In this document: in pieces, positions 14,015 to 14,819 of the stretch
Layout: each line of letters starts with the position of its first letter
Numbering within the stretch: the first letter of the stretch is position 1
Source: DASSHC01 sp035693105
Lineage (GTDB): Bacteria > Chloroflexota > Chloroflexia > Thermomicrobiales > Thermomicrobiaceae
Length of the DNA: 14,819 bases
Assembly: GCA_035693105.1 (NCBI GenBank)
Contig: DASSHC010000058.1
Coordinates: forward strand, 1-14,819
Direction of reading: 5' to 3'
Program-made: the position numbers and the translations under genes
The notes under the pieces: model-generated
What the model saw: only the letters and a program-made list of their open reading frames with translations
Told to the model about the DNA's origin: nothing
Databases searched by the model: none

Positions 14015-14812
14015 GTGAGCCCGGCCCTAGCGCGCCTTGTCGACCTGCACAGCCACCTGCTGCCGGGCGTGGACGATGGCGCCCGCGATCTGGAGGAGTC
14101 ACTGGCGATGCTCGGTGTCGCCGCGGAGCAGGGTACGACGGCGATCTGCGCCACCCCGCACGCCGACCGCGTCTCGCCGGCGCAGGTACGGGAGGGCGTG
14201 GCGCGGCTGAACGAGGTCGCCACCGCGCACGGCCTGCCGGTCACCGTCGCGCCCGGCAACGAGATTCTGCTGTCTCCGGAGACCCCGGCCAGGCTCCAGG
14301 CCGGGCAATACCTGACGCTGAACGACACGCGCTACGTCCTGGTCGAGCTGCCGCTGCGCGGCCCCTGGCCAGGCGGCGCCGAGCTGGCCCTCTCCGCGCT
14401 GGTGCTGGCTGGTTACCGGCCGGTGCTGGCGCATGTCGAGCGCTACCCCGGCGTGCAGCACGAGCCCGAGCTGGCGGCCCGCCTGATCGACCTCGGCGTG
14501 CTGCTGCAGGTCAACGCGGACTCGCTGCAGATGCGCTCGTCCAGCGCGCGGCGTCGCACCGCTGAACTGCTGCTGCGCCGTCACGCCATCCACCTGCTGG
14601 CCAGCGACAGCCACCACGCAGACCACCGCCCGCCGGTTTTGCGACCCGGGCTCAGCTATGTGGCCGAGATCATGGGCGACGACTACGCCGCCTGGCTGGT
14701 CGAGAACGCGCGCGCGGTCCTCGCGGGCGGCGAGATCACCCCGCCGGAGGTGCTCCCGGCGGAGCCAGCCGGCGGCCGCTGGTCGCCTCTCGGCTGGCTG
14801 CGCCGCCGCTGA
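14015..14812 (+). CDS. PHP-domain protein-tyrosine phosphatase (CpsB/YwqE family)
   Basis: 265-residue metal-dependent phosphatase of the polymerase-and-histidinol-phosphatase fold that removes phosphate from BY-kinases. Metal ligands are visible: H12 and H14 in DLHSHLLPGVDDGA, H49 in ATPH, E83 in PGNEI, H140 in LAHVERYP, and D198 and H200 in ASDSHHADHRPP. The length is normal and the catalytic set looks complete. GTG 14015 is chosen because GGAGG at 14005-14009 is five bases upstream. The frame is open back to 13922, but the extra residues are not family-like. It is transcribed away from the Wzc-type kinase at 12102-13757, whose tyrosine tail is its expected substrate. The gene ends seven bases before the window edge, so anything downstream is not visible. 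Confidence 0.92.
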   Translation: MSPALARLVDLHSHLLPGVDDGARDLEESLAMLGVAAEQGTTAICATPHADRVSPAQVREGVARLNEVATAHGLPVTVAPGNEILLSPETPARLQAGQYLTLNDTRYVLVELPLRGPWPGGAELALSALVLAGYRPVLAHVERYPGVQHEPELAARLIDLGVLLQVNADSLQMRSSSARRRTAELLLRRHAIHLLASDSHHADHRPPVLRPGLSYVAEIMGDDYAAWLVENARAVLAGGEITPPEVLPAEPAGGRWSPLGWLRRR

Positions 14813-14819
14813 ATATCCC

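Noticed and set aside
1..14819. tRNA, rRNA, CRISPR array, insertion sequence or phage genes
   Set aside because: No cloverleaf-like sequence with a T-loop, no regularly spaced repeats, and no transposase or integrase motifs were seen in any frame.

Overview
This is a GC-rich (roughly two-thirds G+C by eye), densely coded bacterial window. It holds ten complete protein genes and no RNA genes, CRISPR array, transposase or phage gene. The mix points to a Chloroflexota-type bacterium, perhaps near the Thermomicrobia/Sphaerobacter group. That mix is GTG/TTG starts, an Agl23-like membrane glycosyltransferase, a Wzc-type tyrosine kinase beside a PHP-type phosphatase, and short dispersed repeats between genes. 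The assignment is inference from gene content and style, not a database match.

Layout. (1) 241-4469, + strand: two tandem, related polytopic glycosyltransferase-like proteins. The first has the DE motif expected of GT-C enzymes; the second has lost part of it. (2) 4470-4674: a non-coding block between convergent genes, made of repeat copies B and C. (3) 4675-7511: a stand-alone receiver protein (- strand), divergent from an OmpR-type response regulator and its membrane histidine kinase (+ strand). A sigma70-like promoter and a 10-bp-period operator-like site lie in the divergent gap. (4) 7601-11922, + strand: dxs (isoprenoid precursor synthesis), rsmG (16S rRNA methylation) and a two-gene ABC exporter. 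dxs has a good promoter, and the ABC ATPase and permease genes overlap by ATGA. (5) 11923-12101: another convergent gap, filled mostly by repeat copy D with a 40-nt hairpin. (6) 12102-14812: a divergent pair for exopolysaccharide control, a Wzz/BY-kinase fusion (- strand) and a CpsB/YwqE-type tyrosine phosphatase (+ strand).

How the genes fit together: most of the window concerns the cell envelope (glycosyl transfer, polysaccharide length control, export and a membrane sensor). The housekeeping genes dxs and rsmG sit in the middle. dxs feeds isoprenoids, including the polyprenyl carriers that such glycosyltransferases usually use, but the sequence shows no direct link.

The least explained structure is a family of non-coding elements: A (1-125), B (4475-4600), D (11980-12083) and a core-only copy C (4599-4631). 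A, B and D share a flank with a small hairpin whose stem bases change in a paired way between copies. The core between the shared CTGTCATCCC and GG[AG]TCC ends is exchanged for a different palindrome in D. No gene system in the window looks wholly new. The repeat family, the degenerate glycosyltransferase paralogue and the candidate operator deserve the closest look.
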